Source: Fumia xinanensis (GTDB taxonomy: Bacteria > Bacillota > Clostridia > Oscillospirales > Ruminococcaceae). Taken from it: 64,000 nucleotides of DNA. Positions 49,570-58,569 of this stretch are shown here, piece after piece (positions within the stretch are counted from its first letter, which is position 1; each line of letters begins with the position of its first letter). The notes under the pieces are model-generated. The model did no database searches. It saw only the letters and a list, made by a program, of their open reading frames with translations, and was not told the origin of the DNA. The stretch lies in NCBI RefSeq assembly GCF_014384905.1, contig NZ_JACRSV010000001.1, positions 806,001 to 870,000 of the forward strand, given 5' to 3'. A program made the position numbers and the translations under genes.

Positions 49570-50757
49570 ATGAAAATCAAGAAACTTTTGGCCATCCTGT
49601 TGGCAGCGACCATGGCAGTCGGCATGACCGCATGTGGAAACGGCGACGGAGATTCCTCCAGCGAATCTTCTTCCGAGCCGTCCTCTCAGTCCCAGTCTGA
49701 CACAGGCGACGACGCTATCGCCGAGGCGCAGAAAGTTCTCAAGATCGAGGGCGAGAACACTGAGATCAAATCCACCGGTCCTAACGGTGAGACGGCTACA
49801 CCCGCAACTTCTTTGAGCCTGACCGATGACGAGATCAAAAAAATCCGTGAGGGTGGCTACAAAGCTGGTATTTCCTTCCACTACGGCGGAAATGACTGGT
49901 CTGCTTCCCAGCTGCAGGGCCTGACCGATGCGTTTAAGGCTCTCAACATCGAAATCGTCGCCACAACCGACGCGGATTTCTCCGCTGAACAGCAGGTTGC
50001 CGACATCGAAACCATCATGGCGAAGAAACCCGACATTCTGGTTTCCATCCCGACCGATGCCACCGCTACAGCCGACGCATACCGCAGAGCTTCCGAGGCG
50101 GGCATCAAGATTGTGTTCATGGATAACGTTCCCACCGGCTTTACCGCTGGCACAGACTATGTCGGCACCGTCTCCGCTGATAACTACGGCAACGGCATCA
50201 TCGCTGCTGACCTGATCGGTGAAGCGCTCAACGGCGAAGGCAAAATTGGCGTTATCTTCTATGATGTTGACTTCTTCGTAACCAATCAGAGACTGGAAGC
50301 GTTCGAAAAGACGATGGCTGAAAAATATCCGAACATCGAAATCGTCGCCAAGATGGGCTTCCAGGATGAAAACGCCTGTGATGTCGTGGCTGATGCCATG
50401 CTGACTCAGCATCCTGAAGTACAGGCGATCTTCGCTCACTGGGATATCCCCTGTGAAGGCGTCCTCTCTTCTCTGAGAGCAGCTAACCGCAGTGATATTC
50501 TCCTCAGCACTATCGACCTTGGCAACAACGTCGCCATCGAAATCGCGGAAGGCAATGTCCTCGGTTTGGGCGCTCAGCTTCCCTATGACCAGGGTGTCGC
50601 TGAAGCTATGCTCGCGGCTTACGCTCTGCTTGGAAAAGAAACTCCTGCTTACGTTGCAGTTCCCGCGAAACGCGTCGACCAGTCCAACGTACTCGAGGCT
50701 TACAAAGATGTCTACCACGTAGATCCTCCTCAGGCTCTCGTAGACGCTGCTAAATAA
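49570..50757 (+). CDS. Sugar-binding lipoprotein of the plus-strand CUT2 transporter
   Basis: 395 residues, RBS GGGGGAG. Lipobox GMTAC (Cys22), a Ser/Glu linker, then a type I periplasmic-binding fold from residue ~80: SLTDDEIKKIREGGYKAGIS, FHYGGNDWSASQ, KPDILVSIPTDATATADAYR, IVFMDNVPTG, TIDLGNNVAIEI. The C-terminal half of the LacI regulator at 56454 is homologous over its whole length, including the LT(D/)GE(I/K)KxIR start, the PDILxSIPTD core and the AQLPYDQG/AQLPYEQG segment. It presents the ligand to the transporter, and the regulator presumably detects the same ligand inside. Confidence 0.94.
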   Translation: MKIKKLLAILLAATMAVGMTACGNGDGDSSSESSSEPSSQSQSDTGDDAIAEAQKVLKIEGENTEIKSTGPNGETATPATSLSLTDDEIKKIREGGYKAGISFHYGGNDWSASQLQGLTDAFKALNIEIVATTDADFSAEQQVADIETIMAKKPDILVSIPTDATATADAYRRASEAGIKIVFMDNVPTGFTAGTDYVGTVSADNYGNGIIAADLIGEALNGEGKIGVIFYDVDFFVTNQRLEAFEKTMAEKYPNIEIVAKMGFQDENACDVVADAMLTQHPEVQAIFAHWDIPCEGVLSSLRAANRSDILLSTIDLGNNVAIEIAEGNVLGLGAQLPYDQGVAEAMLAAYALLGKETPAYVAVPAKRVDQSNVLEAYKDVYHVDPPQALVDAAK

Positions 50758-50772
50758 TTTGTAAATCTGCTG

Positions 50773-50826
50773 AGCCTGCGGCTCTTGTCCTACATCAGTT
50801 TTTGTGATGGAAAGGGGTCGCAGGCT
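50773..50826 (+). terminator. Intercistronic stem-loop between binding protein and ATPase genes
   Basis: AGCCTGCG / CGCAGGCT outer arms with an inner CATCA/TGATG pair. No T run follows, so it probably stabilises the binding-protein mRNA rather than ending it. Confidence 0.6.
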
Positions 50827-50853
50827 ATTCTTTTCAAGAAATGAGTGGTGAAA

Positions 50854-52359
50854 ATGAGTGAAACAATACTGGAGATGAGAGGGATCTGTAAATCATTTGC
50901 CTCGGTTCCCGTTTTGAAGAGCATCGATTTTACCTTGCAGCAAGGTGAGATCCATGCGCTGGTTGGCGGAAACGGCGCGGGCAAATCAACTTTAATGAAA
51001 ATCATGACCGGTGTTTATACTAAGGATTCCGGTGAGGTTTACGTCAGAGGGGAAAAGAAGGAAATTCATAATACCACAGACGCGAAAAACAACGGTATCG
51101 CAATGATTTTCCAGGAACTCTCTCTAATTCAGACCATGACGGTGGCAGAAAACATTTTTCTCGGCCAGGAGCTGAGTAAATTTGGGATCCGCGATACCAA
51201 AACGATGAACAAAAAAGCGGAAGAAATTCTCAATAATCTGGGCATCGACGTAAGCCCGACGACGACTGTCAACCAACTGAGCGTCGGTATGAGCCAGATG
51301 ATTGAGATTGCGAAAGCTTTGTCCAAGGATGCTAAAATTCTTGTTCTGGATGAACCTACAGCGTCTCTCTCTGATTCCGAGACGGCCCAACTGTTCCGGA
51401 TCATGCGGGACTTGAAAGCTCAAGGCGTTTCTATGGTTTATATTTCTCACCGGATGAATGAGATCTTGGAGATTGCAGATTCGATTACGATTCTGCGGGA
51501 TGGCCAGCTGGTGCTGACCGATTCGATCGAAAACATGAACTTGGAAAAAATTATCTCCCATTTAGTAGGCGGCGAATCTTCTCAAAAGAAGTTTGAGTGG
51601 GTGGAAAGAACGTATGATACGGATGGCGAAGATATTTTAGATATTAGAAACCTGAAGATCAACGACAAAATTAACGATATTTCTTTCTCACTTAAAAAAG
51701 GAGAAATCTTAGGCTTTGCCGGCCTGATGGGCAGCGGACGCACTGAAATTCTCGAGACCCTCTTTGGCATCCGTAAGAAACAGGGAGGGGAAGTCTATGT
51801 AGATGGGAAGCCAGTCCGTACCAATTCGGTTTCGGACGCCATCCGCAGCGGATTTGCCCTGATTCCCGAGGACCGCAGAAAACAGGGACTTGTTTTGATG
51901 CATACCGTGAAGGATAATGCTGTTTTGCCCATCCTTAAAAAGATGGTATACCGTCACACCCCGATTGTGAACGACAAGGCGGCGGACCAGATGACTACTG
52001 AAAACGTCAGTCAGCTAAACATCGTCACAAGCGGCATCAAGAAAACTATCAGTGAGCTGTCCGGAGGAAACCAGCAGAAAGTCGTTTTGGCCAAGTGGCT
52101 CAATATGAAGCCGCGTATCATGATGCTGGATGAACCGACGGCGGGTGTCGATATCGGTGCAAAATCTGAAATTATCGACATTATCCGCAAATTTGCTGAT
52201 GAAGGAAACGCTGTATTGTTCGTTTCCTCGGAGCTCACCGAGCTAATGGCGGTCTGCGACCGCATTATCACCCTGTTTGACGGGCGCATCACCGGTGAAA
52301 TCGCCCGCCGAGATATTCAGACGGAGGAGGAACTTCAAAATGCCATCCAACAATGTTAG
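50854..52359 (+). CDS. CUT2 sugar ABC transporter, double ATPase
   Basis: 501 residues from ATG 50854. Walker A GGNGAGKSTL near residue 37, first signature LSVGMSQMIEIAKAL, Walker B LVLDEPTASLS; second half with GLMGSGRTEI, LSGGNQQKVVLAKW and MLDEPTAGVDIG. RbsA/MglA type. Overlaps the permease gene by 20 bases. Together with the binding protein it forms a complete high-affinity sugar importer. Confidence 0.95.
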   Translation: MSETILEMRGICKSFASVPVLKSIDFTLQQGEIHALVGGNGAGKSTLMKIMTGVYTKDSGEVYVRGEKKEIHNTTDAKNNGIAMIFQELSLIQTMTVAENIFLGQELSKFGIRDTKTMNKKAEEILNNLGIDVSPTTTVNQLSVGMSQMIEIAKALSKDAKILVLDEPTASLSDSETAQLFRIMRDLKAQGVSMVYISHRMNEILEIADSITILRDGQLVLTDSIENMNLEKIISHLVGGESSQKKFEWVERTYDTDGEDILDIRNLKINDKINDISFSLKKGEILGFAGLMGSGRTEILETLFGIRKKQGGEVYVDGKPVRTNSVSDAIRSGFALIPEDRRKQGLVLMHTVKDNAVLPILKKMVYRHTPIVNDKAADQMTTENVSQLNIVTSGIKKTISELSGGNQQKVVLAKWLNMKPRIMMLDEPTAGVDIGAKSEIIDIIRKFADEGNAVLFVSSELTELMAVCDRIITLFDGRITGEIARRDIQTEEELQNAIQQC

Positions 52360-53326
52360 TGCTACAGCACCCAAAACTCCATTTTTTAAGAAAATCCAAT
52401 GGAGCAAATACATGGTGTACATCGTATTTGTAGTCGTACTTTTGCTTTTCGCCATTATCCTGGGCAAGGACTTCTTCAATGGAACCAACCTGATGAACGT
52501 CCTCAGACAGACGGCGATGATTTCGATTATGGCTGTCGCCGGCACCTTTGTCATCGCAGCGGGACAAATTGACTTGACTGTCGGCGCTGTAGCGGCTATG
52601 ACGGCGATGCTGGTGGCGCTGATTCTCCAGACCACCAACTCGATTCCCCTTGCGCTTGTCGTTGGCATCCTCTTCGGTGTGGCTGTGGGCGCGATCAACG
52701 GACTGCTGGTTACTAAGCTGCGGCTCCCATCCTTCCTGGCTACTCTCGGCATGATGTACGTCCTGCGGGGAAGCGCCATGTGGATCACCGATACTAAGGC
52801 TGTTCCGATTAAAAACGGCACCTTCAACACCATCTTCGGCCAAGGCTATATAGGCGGAATTTCGGTTTTGATTTTCTGGACTATTTTGTTCTATGTTGTC
52901 GGCATTATTATCTTCAACAAAACGCCTTTCGGACGCCATACGTTGGCTGTCGGTGGCAATGAGACTTCTGCTGGCTACAGCGGCATCAAGGTGGTCAAGA
53001 CCAAAATCATGATTTTCATGATGTCCGGCGCGTTCGCGGCGTTTGCTGGTATCCTTTACGCGGGACGTATGGGCTCTGGACGCCACTCCTTCGGCGATGG
53101 AGACGAAATGTCCGTTATCGCGGCGGTTGTTTTGGGCGGTACTGCAATGAGCGGCGGTGTTGGTTCGGTTATCGGTGCGCTAGTTGGCTCCATTTTGATG
53201 GGCGTTATCAACAACGGTCTGATTTTGGCGGGTCTGACAACCTCTCAGCAGACGGTTGTCAAAGGCGCAATCATCGTTTTGGCCGTTGCCATGAACAACA
53301 TGGCCCAGCGGAAAAAGAAAGCATAA
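52340..53326 (+). CDS. CUT2 sugar ABC transporter permease
   Basis: 328 residues from ATG 52340 (ACGGAGGAGG). Hydrophobic helices with AAGQIDLTVGAVAAMTAML near 82, AVGGNETSAGYSGIK near 215 and IAAVVLGGTAMSGGVGS near 268, the RbsC/XylH-type signature. Ends KKKA. Last gene of the operon; no clear terminator follows, and the next promoter begins 62 bases later. Confidence 0.95.
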   Translation: MPSNNVSATAPKTPFFKKIQWSKYMVYIVFVVVLLLFAIILGKDFFNGTNLMNVLRQTAMISIMAVAGTFVIAAGQIDLTVGAVAAMTAMLVALILQTTNSIPLALVVGILFGVAVGAINGLLVTKLRLPSFLATLGMMYVLRGSAMWITDTKAVPIKNGTFNTIFGQGYIGGISVLIFWTILFYVVGIIIFNKTPFGRHTLAVGGNETSAGYSGIKVVKTKIMIFMMSGAFAAFAGILYAGRMGSGRHSFGDGDEMSVIAAVVLGGTAMSGGVGSVIGALVGSILMGVINNGLILAGLTTSQQTVVKGAIIVLAVAMNNMAQRKKKA

Positions 53327-53388
53327 AAATACAGAAAAATATTCATAAAATATTAGCAAAAACAATAATTTTTCTTACCTATAAATAG

Positions 53389-53461
53389 TTGACAAAGGCT
53401 TTTTAGAGTGATATTATAAATATGAGGAAAAATTTACGCAAAACTTTCTGCGTTGAATTCA
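53389..53461 (+). promoter_or_regulatory. Promoter P2 and operators of the Gfo/Idh gene
   Basis: TTGACA (53389-53394), 17 bases, TATTAT (53412-53417), box 1 TTACGCAA (53434-53441), box 2 TGAATTCA (53454-53461). The order and every distance equal those of P1 at 48506. Confidence 0.85.
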
Positions 53462-53611
53462 GTGAGAAAAAATGCCGTAATTTCAAGGGTTTATAGTAAC
53501 TTATTAGGCTAAGTTTTCACAGGTATTGGCTGCGTTTTCACCTGTTTTCGGAAAAAAGGAGAAAACGCTTTAAAAGTACATTAAACACAATTGCAAATGG
53601 AGGTTTTTGAA

Positions 53612-54784
53612 ATGAAAAGATTAAACGTTGCTCTGGTTGGTGCAGGCTTTATGGGCAAGGCTCACACCGTTGCTTACTCCAATATGCCGAAATTTTTCTG
53701 GCCGGCTCCCGCATATCCGGTGCTGAAAACCCTTTGCGACATCGACCCCAAAATCGCGGAAGATTCCTGCGAGAGATTTGGATATGAAAAATGGTGCACT
53801 GACTGGCATGATGTTGTAAATGATCCTGAGATCGACATCGTCAGTATCTGTACTCCCAACAACGCCCATGCTCCTATCGCTATTGCCGCTTTGAATGCCG
53901 GCAAACATGTTCTCTGTGAGAAACCCATCGCAAGCACCCGCAAAGACGCCGAGGCGATGGCTGCCGCCGCTGCTGAGGCTGCGAAGAAGGGCGTTATCTC
54001 AATGAACGCTTATCAGTACAGAAGAGTTCCCGCTCTGGTTCTCGCCAAGAAATTCATCGACGAAGGCTCCATCGGTAAAATCCTCAATGTCAGATGCACT
54101 TATCTCCAGAGCTGGTCCGCTGATCCATCCTCTCCGCTTTCCTGGAGATTCCAGAAAGAGATTGCCGGTGCCGGAACTTTGGGAGACATCGCTTCCCATG
54201 TCATCGACATTGCTCAGATGCTGGCAGGAGACATTGACTCCGTCGTTTCCACCGTTAAAACTTACATCACCGAGAGACCCGTTCAGGAAGGCGGAGTAGA
54301 CCTTCTGGGTACTGTGAAATTGGGACCCGACGCCAAGAAAGCGCCTGTTGATGTAGACGACGAAAACTCCTTCCTGGTTAAATTTAAGAGCGGCGCTGTG
54401 GGAAGCATTGAAGCGACCCGTAACGCCTGGGGCCGTAACAACTTTATCACTGTGGAGCTCCATGGAACCGAAGGTTCTATCTGCTTCAACTACGAGCGGC
54501 TTAACGAGCTGCAAGTCTGCTTCGCCAAAGATCCCGACGACCGCCGTGGCTTCAAAACCATCTACACCGGTCCCGCCCACTTCTACGGCGAAGTTACTTG
54601 GAATATTCCCGGTATGAACATCGGTTATGGCGAACTGAAGACCATCGAAATCTACGATTTCATCAAAGCCATCACCGAAGGCAAACAGCCTACCACTAAC
54701 TTCCAGGTTGGCTATCAGGTCGAGAAAGTTTGCGATGCTGTTATGAAATCTTCTGAATCCGGTAAATGGGAGCCCTGTGTATAA
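53612..54784 (+). CDS. Gfo/Idh/MocA-family oxidoreductase
   Basis: 390 residues from ATG 53612 (ATGGAGG). N-terminal Rossmann domain with VALVGAGFMGKAHTVAY, CEKPIAST carrying the conserved catalytic Lys near residue 97, then AYQYRRVPAL and the substrate domain with GTLGDIASHVIDIAQ (Asp/His catalytic pair). NAD-dependent oxidation of a sugar or cyclitol hydroxyl is likely. Shares its promoter architecture with the transporter operon, so it probably oxidises the imported compound. Confidence 0.92.
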   Translation: MKRLNVALVGAGFMGKAHTVAYSNMPKFFWPAPAYPVLKTLCDIDPKIAEDSCERFGYEKWCTDWHDVVNDPEIDIVSICTPNNAHAPIAIAALNAGKHVLCEKPIASTRKDAEAMAAAAAEAAKKGVISMNAYQYRRVPALVLAKKFIDEGSIGKILNVRCTYLQSWSADPSSPLSWRFQKEIAGAGTLGDIASHVIDIAQMLAGDIDSVVSTVKTYITERPVQEGGVDLLGTVKLGPDAKKAPVDVDDENSFLVKFKSGAVGSIEATRNAWGRNNFITVELHGTEGSICFNYERLNELQVCFAKDPDDRRGFKTIYTGPAHFYGEVTWNIPGMNIGYGELKTIEIYDFIKAITEGKQPTTNFQVGYQVEKVCDAVMKSSESGKWEPCV

Positions 54785-55172
54785 GAAAGGCTCTGTTGAC
54801 GCCCTGTCTTTCTTAACATCGGCAATGATATGAGAATGTTGCAAAAAGGTCTTCCAACCTCTTCCTTAACATGCATATGCTCGTTGCTAGCTGCGGGCCT
54901 CCTAACGTTTGCATGCTGGCAACAGGCCATAGCGCTCAATTCGTTTATTTCCAGTTAAGGGTTCCATCATCCGGAACAAAAAGCACGAAGCGGTTTTCCT
55001 ATTTCCGCTTCGTGCTTTTATTTGTTTGGAACCTGGAGAGTAGACGGGGAAACGATATTGATAAAATTTCGGAAGAGCGTATACTCATTAAATCTTTATT
55101 CATATGTGCTGTAAAAGGCAATCCTATAAAATTTGGTGCGTTGTTGTAGTTTTATGAGAAATAATGAAGGGC
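54785..55172. other. Intergenic region with terminator between convergent genes
   Basis: A strong stem, AAAAGCACGAAGCGG / CCGCTTCGTGCTTTT (54979-55019), terminates the Gfo/Idh transcript. The remainder holds no gene with an RBS. Confidence 0.7.
54979..55019. terminator. Bidirectional terminator
   Basis: 15-base perfect stem, 11-base loop, T-rich on both sides, between the convergent Gfo/Idh and isomerase genes. Confidence 0.93.
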
Positions 55173-56087
55173 TTAGATTACAAACTGCTCGATGTAGCGT
55201 TTTGCTAAATCCAGAGAAGCTTCGACGCGTTCTTTGCTGCCTTCAAAGGCTTTGTCCTCAATTTCCAGGCAGGTATATCCATCGTAGCCGATGTCGGTGA
55301 GTGCGGATACATATTTACCCCAGTCTACATCGCCGAGGCCCGGCAGTTTCGGGGACATAAACGAAAGGGGAGTGGCCATGATGCCGCAGTCGTTAAGTTT
55401 GTCCCGGTAGACCTTAATGTCTTTATAATGGACGTGGAAGATGCGGTCTTTGAACTCGTAGATAGGTTTGACGTAATCAATCATCTGCCATACGAAATGG
55501 GAAGGATCATAGTTGAGGCCGAAGTTCTTGCTGGGGATGATCTCAAAGCATTTTCTCCAGATAGCCGGGGTAGTAAACAGATTCTGTCCGCCGGGCCACT
55601 GATCATAACCGAAGAGCATGGGGCAGTTTTCAATGGCAACTTTCACATCGTTTTCTTCCGCGAATTTGATGATGGGAGGCCAAACTTTCTTGAACTCCTC
55701 GATGTTTTCGTCGACGTTTTTCGTCTGCATCCGGCCGATAAAAGTAGTGACCATGCCAACGCCTAACTTGTGAGAAGCGATGATAACCTTTTTCAAATGT
55801 TCGATATTTGCGTTTCTTTTTTCCAAGTCTTCATCCATTGTATTGGGGTAGAAGGCCAAAGAGGAAATCTCTACGTTTTTCTTGGCGCAGTAGTCTTTGA
55901 TGTATGCGATATTTTCTTCACTCATGTCATCCACGTTGATGTGGCTGACGCCCGCATACCTGCGTTCCGCTTTGCCGCCGGGCCAGCAGGCCATCTCGAC
56001 GCATTCAAAACCGTGGCTGCTTGCGAAGTCGATGACTTCTTCAAAGGAATAGGTGTCTAAAATTGCGCTGACAAATCCTAATTTCAT
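55173..56087 (-). CDS. Sugar isomerase/epimerase (xylose isomerase-like TIM barrel)
   Basis: 304 residues from ATG 56087 (AAAGGAGA). Pattern EMACWPGGKAERRYAG, FIGRMQTKN, VAIENCPMLFGYDQWPGGQN, GLNYDPSHFVWQMID, FHVHYKDIKV, CLEIEDKAFEG, with the metal-binding Glu, Asp, His and Glu in the usual places. Different from the enzyme at 48717 by having the IENCPM..WPGG insert common in IolE/YcjR-like epimerases. Likely acts on a keto-sugar or the product of the Gfo/Idh enzyme. The promoter at 56216-56273 carries a LacI-type box. Confidence 0.9.
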   Translation of the reverse strand: MKLGFVSAILDTYSFEEVIDFASSHGFECVEMACWPGGKAERRYAGVSHINVDDMSEENIAYIKDYCAKKNVEISSLAFYPNTMDEDLEKRNANIEHLKKVIIASHKLGVGMVTTFIGRMQTKNVDENIEEFKKVWPPIIKFAEENDVKVAIENCPMLFGYDQWPGGQNLFTTPAIWRKCFEIIPSKNFGLNYDPSHFVWQMIDYVKPIYEFKDRIFHVHYKDIKVYRDKLNDCGIMATPLSFMSPKLPGLGDVDWGKYVSALTDIGYDGYTCLEIEDKAFEGSKERVEASLDLAKRYIEQFVI

Positions 56088-56215
56088 GCCGATCATTCTC
56101 CTTTTTCTGTTATAATACCATTTTAATACAAGGATTCACTAAAATTAGTGACCGCAAAGAAACTATTTTGTTAAGTTTTCCCCATCAAAAAAGAAAACGA
56201 ATACATTTTTCTGTC

Positions 56216-56273
56216 TTTGCGCAAAATCCTTTATTCTTGTTTTTATCCTATCACATTTTTGTAAAAAAGTCAA
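56216..56273 (-). promoter_or_regulatory. Promoter and operator of the isomerase gene
   Basis: Minus strand TTGACT (56268-56273), 17 bases, TAGGAT (56245-56250). TTTGCGCAAA (56216-56225), a perfect palindrome, lies just downstream of the -10. Confidence 0.75.
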
Positions 56274-56334
56274 CGGAAAGGGGGCAAAATTTATGCCTTT
56301 TTCTGGTAAAACGCAAAAATTTTTCTATTTTTTA

Positions 56335-56363
56335 TTGACAGAGTGGCTTTATCGCGTTAAAAT
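56335..56363 (+). promoter_or_regulatory. Promoter of the LacI-type regulator gene
   Basis: TTGACA, 17 bases, TAAAAT, 91 bases before the ATG. A partial box TTGTGCAA (56389-56396) follows, and an ACGCAAAA half-site lies upstream at 56311-56318. Confidence 0.75.
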
Positions 56364-56453
56364 AATAATAAAAAGCAAATTATAAAAATTGTGCAAAAAT
56401 AAAAAGTATATTTTTGGGATTTTATTTATTTTATCTAGGATTGGGGATTCATT

Positions 56454-58511
56454 ATGGCTACCATCAACGATGTCGCAAAAATGGCGGGGGTATCTGCCGC
56501 CACTGTTTCCCACGTTGTAAATAAAACCAGATATGTCAGTCCGGAACTAGTCAAACGAGTAGAGGACGCCATCGAAGCGCTGGAGTTTCCACCTAATTTT
56601 GTCATCAAGAAGAACAAGGCGGTCGCTCTGGCTACAAATCGCAAGTTTGTGGTTTTGCTGGCTTCAGATATCCACAACTCTTTTCAATTGGAAGTGGAGG
56701 AGAAAATAGAGCGAGGGCTAAAGCAGAGAGGCATCTCTCTGATTTCAGTGGATTATGGCAAAGATGGGGCAAAGCTGGAAATCTATCAGCAGCTTTTGCT
56801 CTCTTCCCCTGGCGCTCTGGGGGTCATTGTTTTTCCTGACGCAGATGAGACGGTGCTTACAAAGCAATTGGGCAAGTTGAAAATCCCCGTGGTATTGGTG
56901 GGGAAAGATATAGAGGGCTTAGGCGCAGACGTTATCACTTCCGATAATTTTGGCGGCGCTTATAAGGCGACTACCCATTTAATTCGAAGTGGGCACGAAA
57001 ACATCGCTCTAATTTGCGGCAATCGGAACTCGGAATCCAATGTAGAGCGGATCAACGGATACCGCTCAGCGCTGGAGAAAAACAATATCAGCTTCGACCC
57101 CCGCTATGTGGTGTCGGATTTGACTACCGACGAGCAGATTTTCAGTGCACTGAAAACCCTGCTCTTAGGCTCAAACCCGCCCACCGCTATTTTTGCGGCA
57201 AATTACAAAACCATTATTGCCATTTTCCGGTTTATTGACGCCAACAATATTTCCTGCCCCAAAGACTTGTCCATTGTTGGATTCAACGACTTTGAGTGGG
57301 CGGCTTTGCTGGAACCTCACATTACGACAGTGGCTCAGAATACCGACAAAATTGGCGAACATGTGGTAGAGGAGCTCTTAAAGCATATTCAGCCCAGTGA
57401 CGGAGGAACAGGCAGCTCTAAAGAAGATAACCGGGCTCATATCGTTGTCCCCACTGAGCTGCGGGTGCGGGCCTCCACTATCGGCATCGGCCGCGGGCCT
57501 TTTGGAGAAAAGGCAGCTTCTTTGGACCAGCTTCAGCTCACCGACGGTGAAAAAAAACAAATCCGGGATGGTAAATATACGGCGGCTATCTCTTTCCATT
57601 ACACTGGAAAGGCTTGGATGAACCTTCACGAGCAGGGCATTAAAGATGTGTTCAACGCCTTAGGGATTTCCCTTTTGGCGGTGACCGATGCCCATTTTGA
57701 CCCCGTGATGCAGTCAAAACAGCTGAATAGCCTGTTGTCGTTGGAACCGGATATTTTGATTTCCATTCCCACCGACAGTGTTAAAACCTCGGCGGCTTTC
57801 AAAAAAATTGCCGCCAGCAAAACAAAACTTGTGCTCATCACAAACGTGCCAAACGGCCTGACTCCCAAGGACTATGTCTCCTGTGTGTCGGTCAATGAAC
57901 GTTCTCACGGGCGGCAGGCAGGACGCGGACTGGGTGAATATATGCGAAAGCATAATCTTAAAAACGTCGGCCTTATCAAACACGGTTCTGCCTACTACTA
58001 CAGCACTATGCAGCGGGACAATGCCGCTGAACAGATCCTCATGGAAGAGTATCCAGAGCTGAATATCGTGGGTTCTGTATCCTTTGAGAATGAAGAAAAC
58101 GCCTATGCTAAAACCTTGGAACTGATGAAGATGCATCCGGAGATTGAAGGACTCTATATCAGTTGGGAAGGACCGGCTATGCATGTGATGAATGCCTTAA
58201 ACGACTTGAATCGTTCAGACGTAGCAGTGGTTACCGCCGACCTGGAATACGCTATGGCCCTCAATATGGCCAAAGGCGGCATGGTCAAGGCGCTGAGCGC
58301 TCAGCTTCCATATGAGCAGGGAATGGCCATGGCTTTGGCTGCGGCCGGCTCCCTTATCGGCAAGAAGGTTCCATCTTTTGTAGGCATCGAACCAGTTTAC
58401 GTGACACCGGAGAATCTGCTGCGGGCGTGGGGGACGGTGTTCAAGGAGGACCCTTCTCATCAGCTATTAAATGCGCTGGAAGAAAACCCGAACCACGTGT
58501 CGGCCCATTAA
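56454..58511 (+). CDS. LacI-type regulator fused to a second, binding-protein-like sensor domain
   Basis: 685 residues, twice the normal LacI length. Residues 1-~50 are the LacI headpiece (MATINDVAKMAGVSAATVSH), ~65-340 a type I periplasmic-binding sensor of the LacI kind (LIRSGHENIALICG, DLSIVGFNDFEWAALL). From ~359 to ~670 a second type I binding fold follows that is homologous over its length to the lipoprotein at 49570: QLTDGEKKQIRDGKYTAAIS, FHYTGKAW, PDILISIPTDS, TNVPNGLT, AQLPYEQGMAMAL. There is no signal peptide, so this domain is cytoplasmic. It probably represses the boxes at 48292, 48551, 53434 and 56217 and senses the imported ligand with two domains. Confidence 0.92.
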   Translation: MATINDVAKMAGVSAATVSHVVNKTRYVSPELVKRVEDAIEALEFPPNFVIKKNKAVALATNRKFVVLLASDIHNSFQLEVEEKIERGLKQRGISLISVDYGKDGAKLEIYQQLLLSSPGALGVIVFPDADETVLTKQLGKLKIPVVLVGKDIEGLGADVITSDNFGGAYKATTHLIRSGHENIALICGNRNSESNVERINGYRSALEKNNISFDPRYVVSDLTTDEQIFSALKTLLLGSNPPTAIFAANYKTIIAIFRFIDANNISCPKDLSIVGFNDFEWAALLEPHITTVAQNTDKIGEHVVEELLKHIQPSDGGTGSSKEDNRAHIVVPTELRVRASTIGIGRGPFGEKAASLDQLQLTDGEKKQIRDGKYTAAISFHYTGKAWMNLHEQGIKDVFNALGISLLAVTDAHFDPVMQSKQLNSLLSLEPDILISIPTDSVKTSAAFKKIAASKTKLVLITNVPNGLTPKDYVSCVSVNERSHGRQAGRGLGEYMRKHNLKNVGLIKHGSAYYYSTMQRDNAAEQILMEEYPELNIVGSVSFENEENAYAKTLELMKMHPEIEGLYISWEGPAMHVMNALNDLNRSDVAVVTADLEYAMALNMAKGGMVKALSAQLPYEQGMAMALAAAGSLIGKKVPSFVGIEPVYVTPENLLRAWGTVFKEDPSHQLLNALEENPNHVSAH

Positions 58512-58523
58512 AATCGATATAAA

Positions 58524-58560
58524 AGAGCGGGCATTGTCCAAAAAGGACGGTGCCCGCTCT
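58524..58560. terminator. Bidirectional terminator
   Basis: AGAGCGGGCA / TGCCCGCTCT with a second inner TCC-A5-GGA stem; A/T-rich on both sides, between convergent regulator and DUF3795 genes. Confidence 0.85.
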
Positions 58561-58569
58561 GTTGTACTG

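Noticed and set aside
49405..50718. Minus-strand frame of 437 codons opposite the binding-protein gene
   Set aside because: Antisense to a clearly coding lipoprotein gene with RBS and lipobox; no start signal and no recognisable domain.
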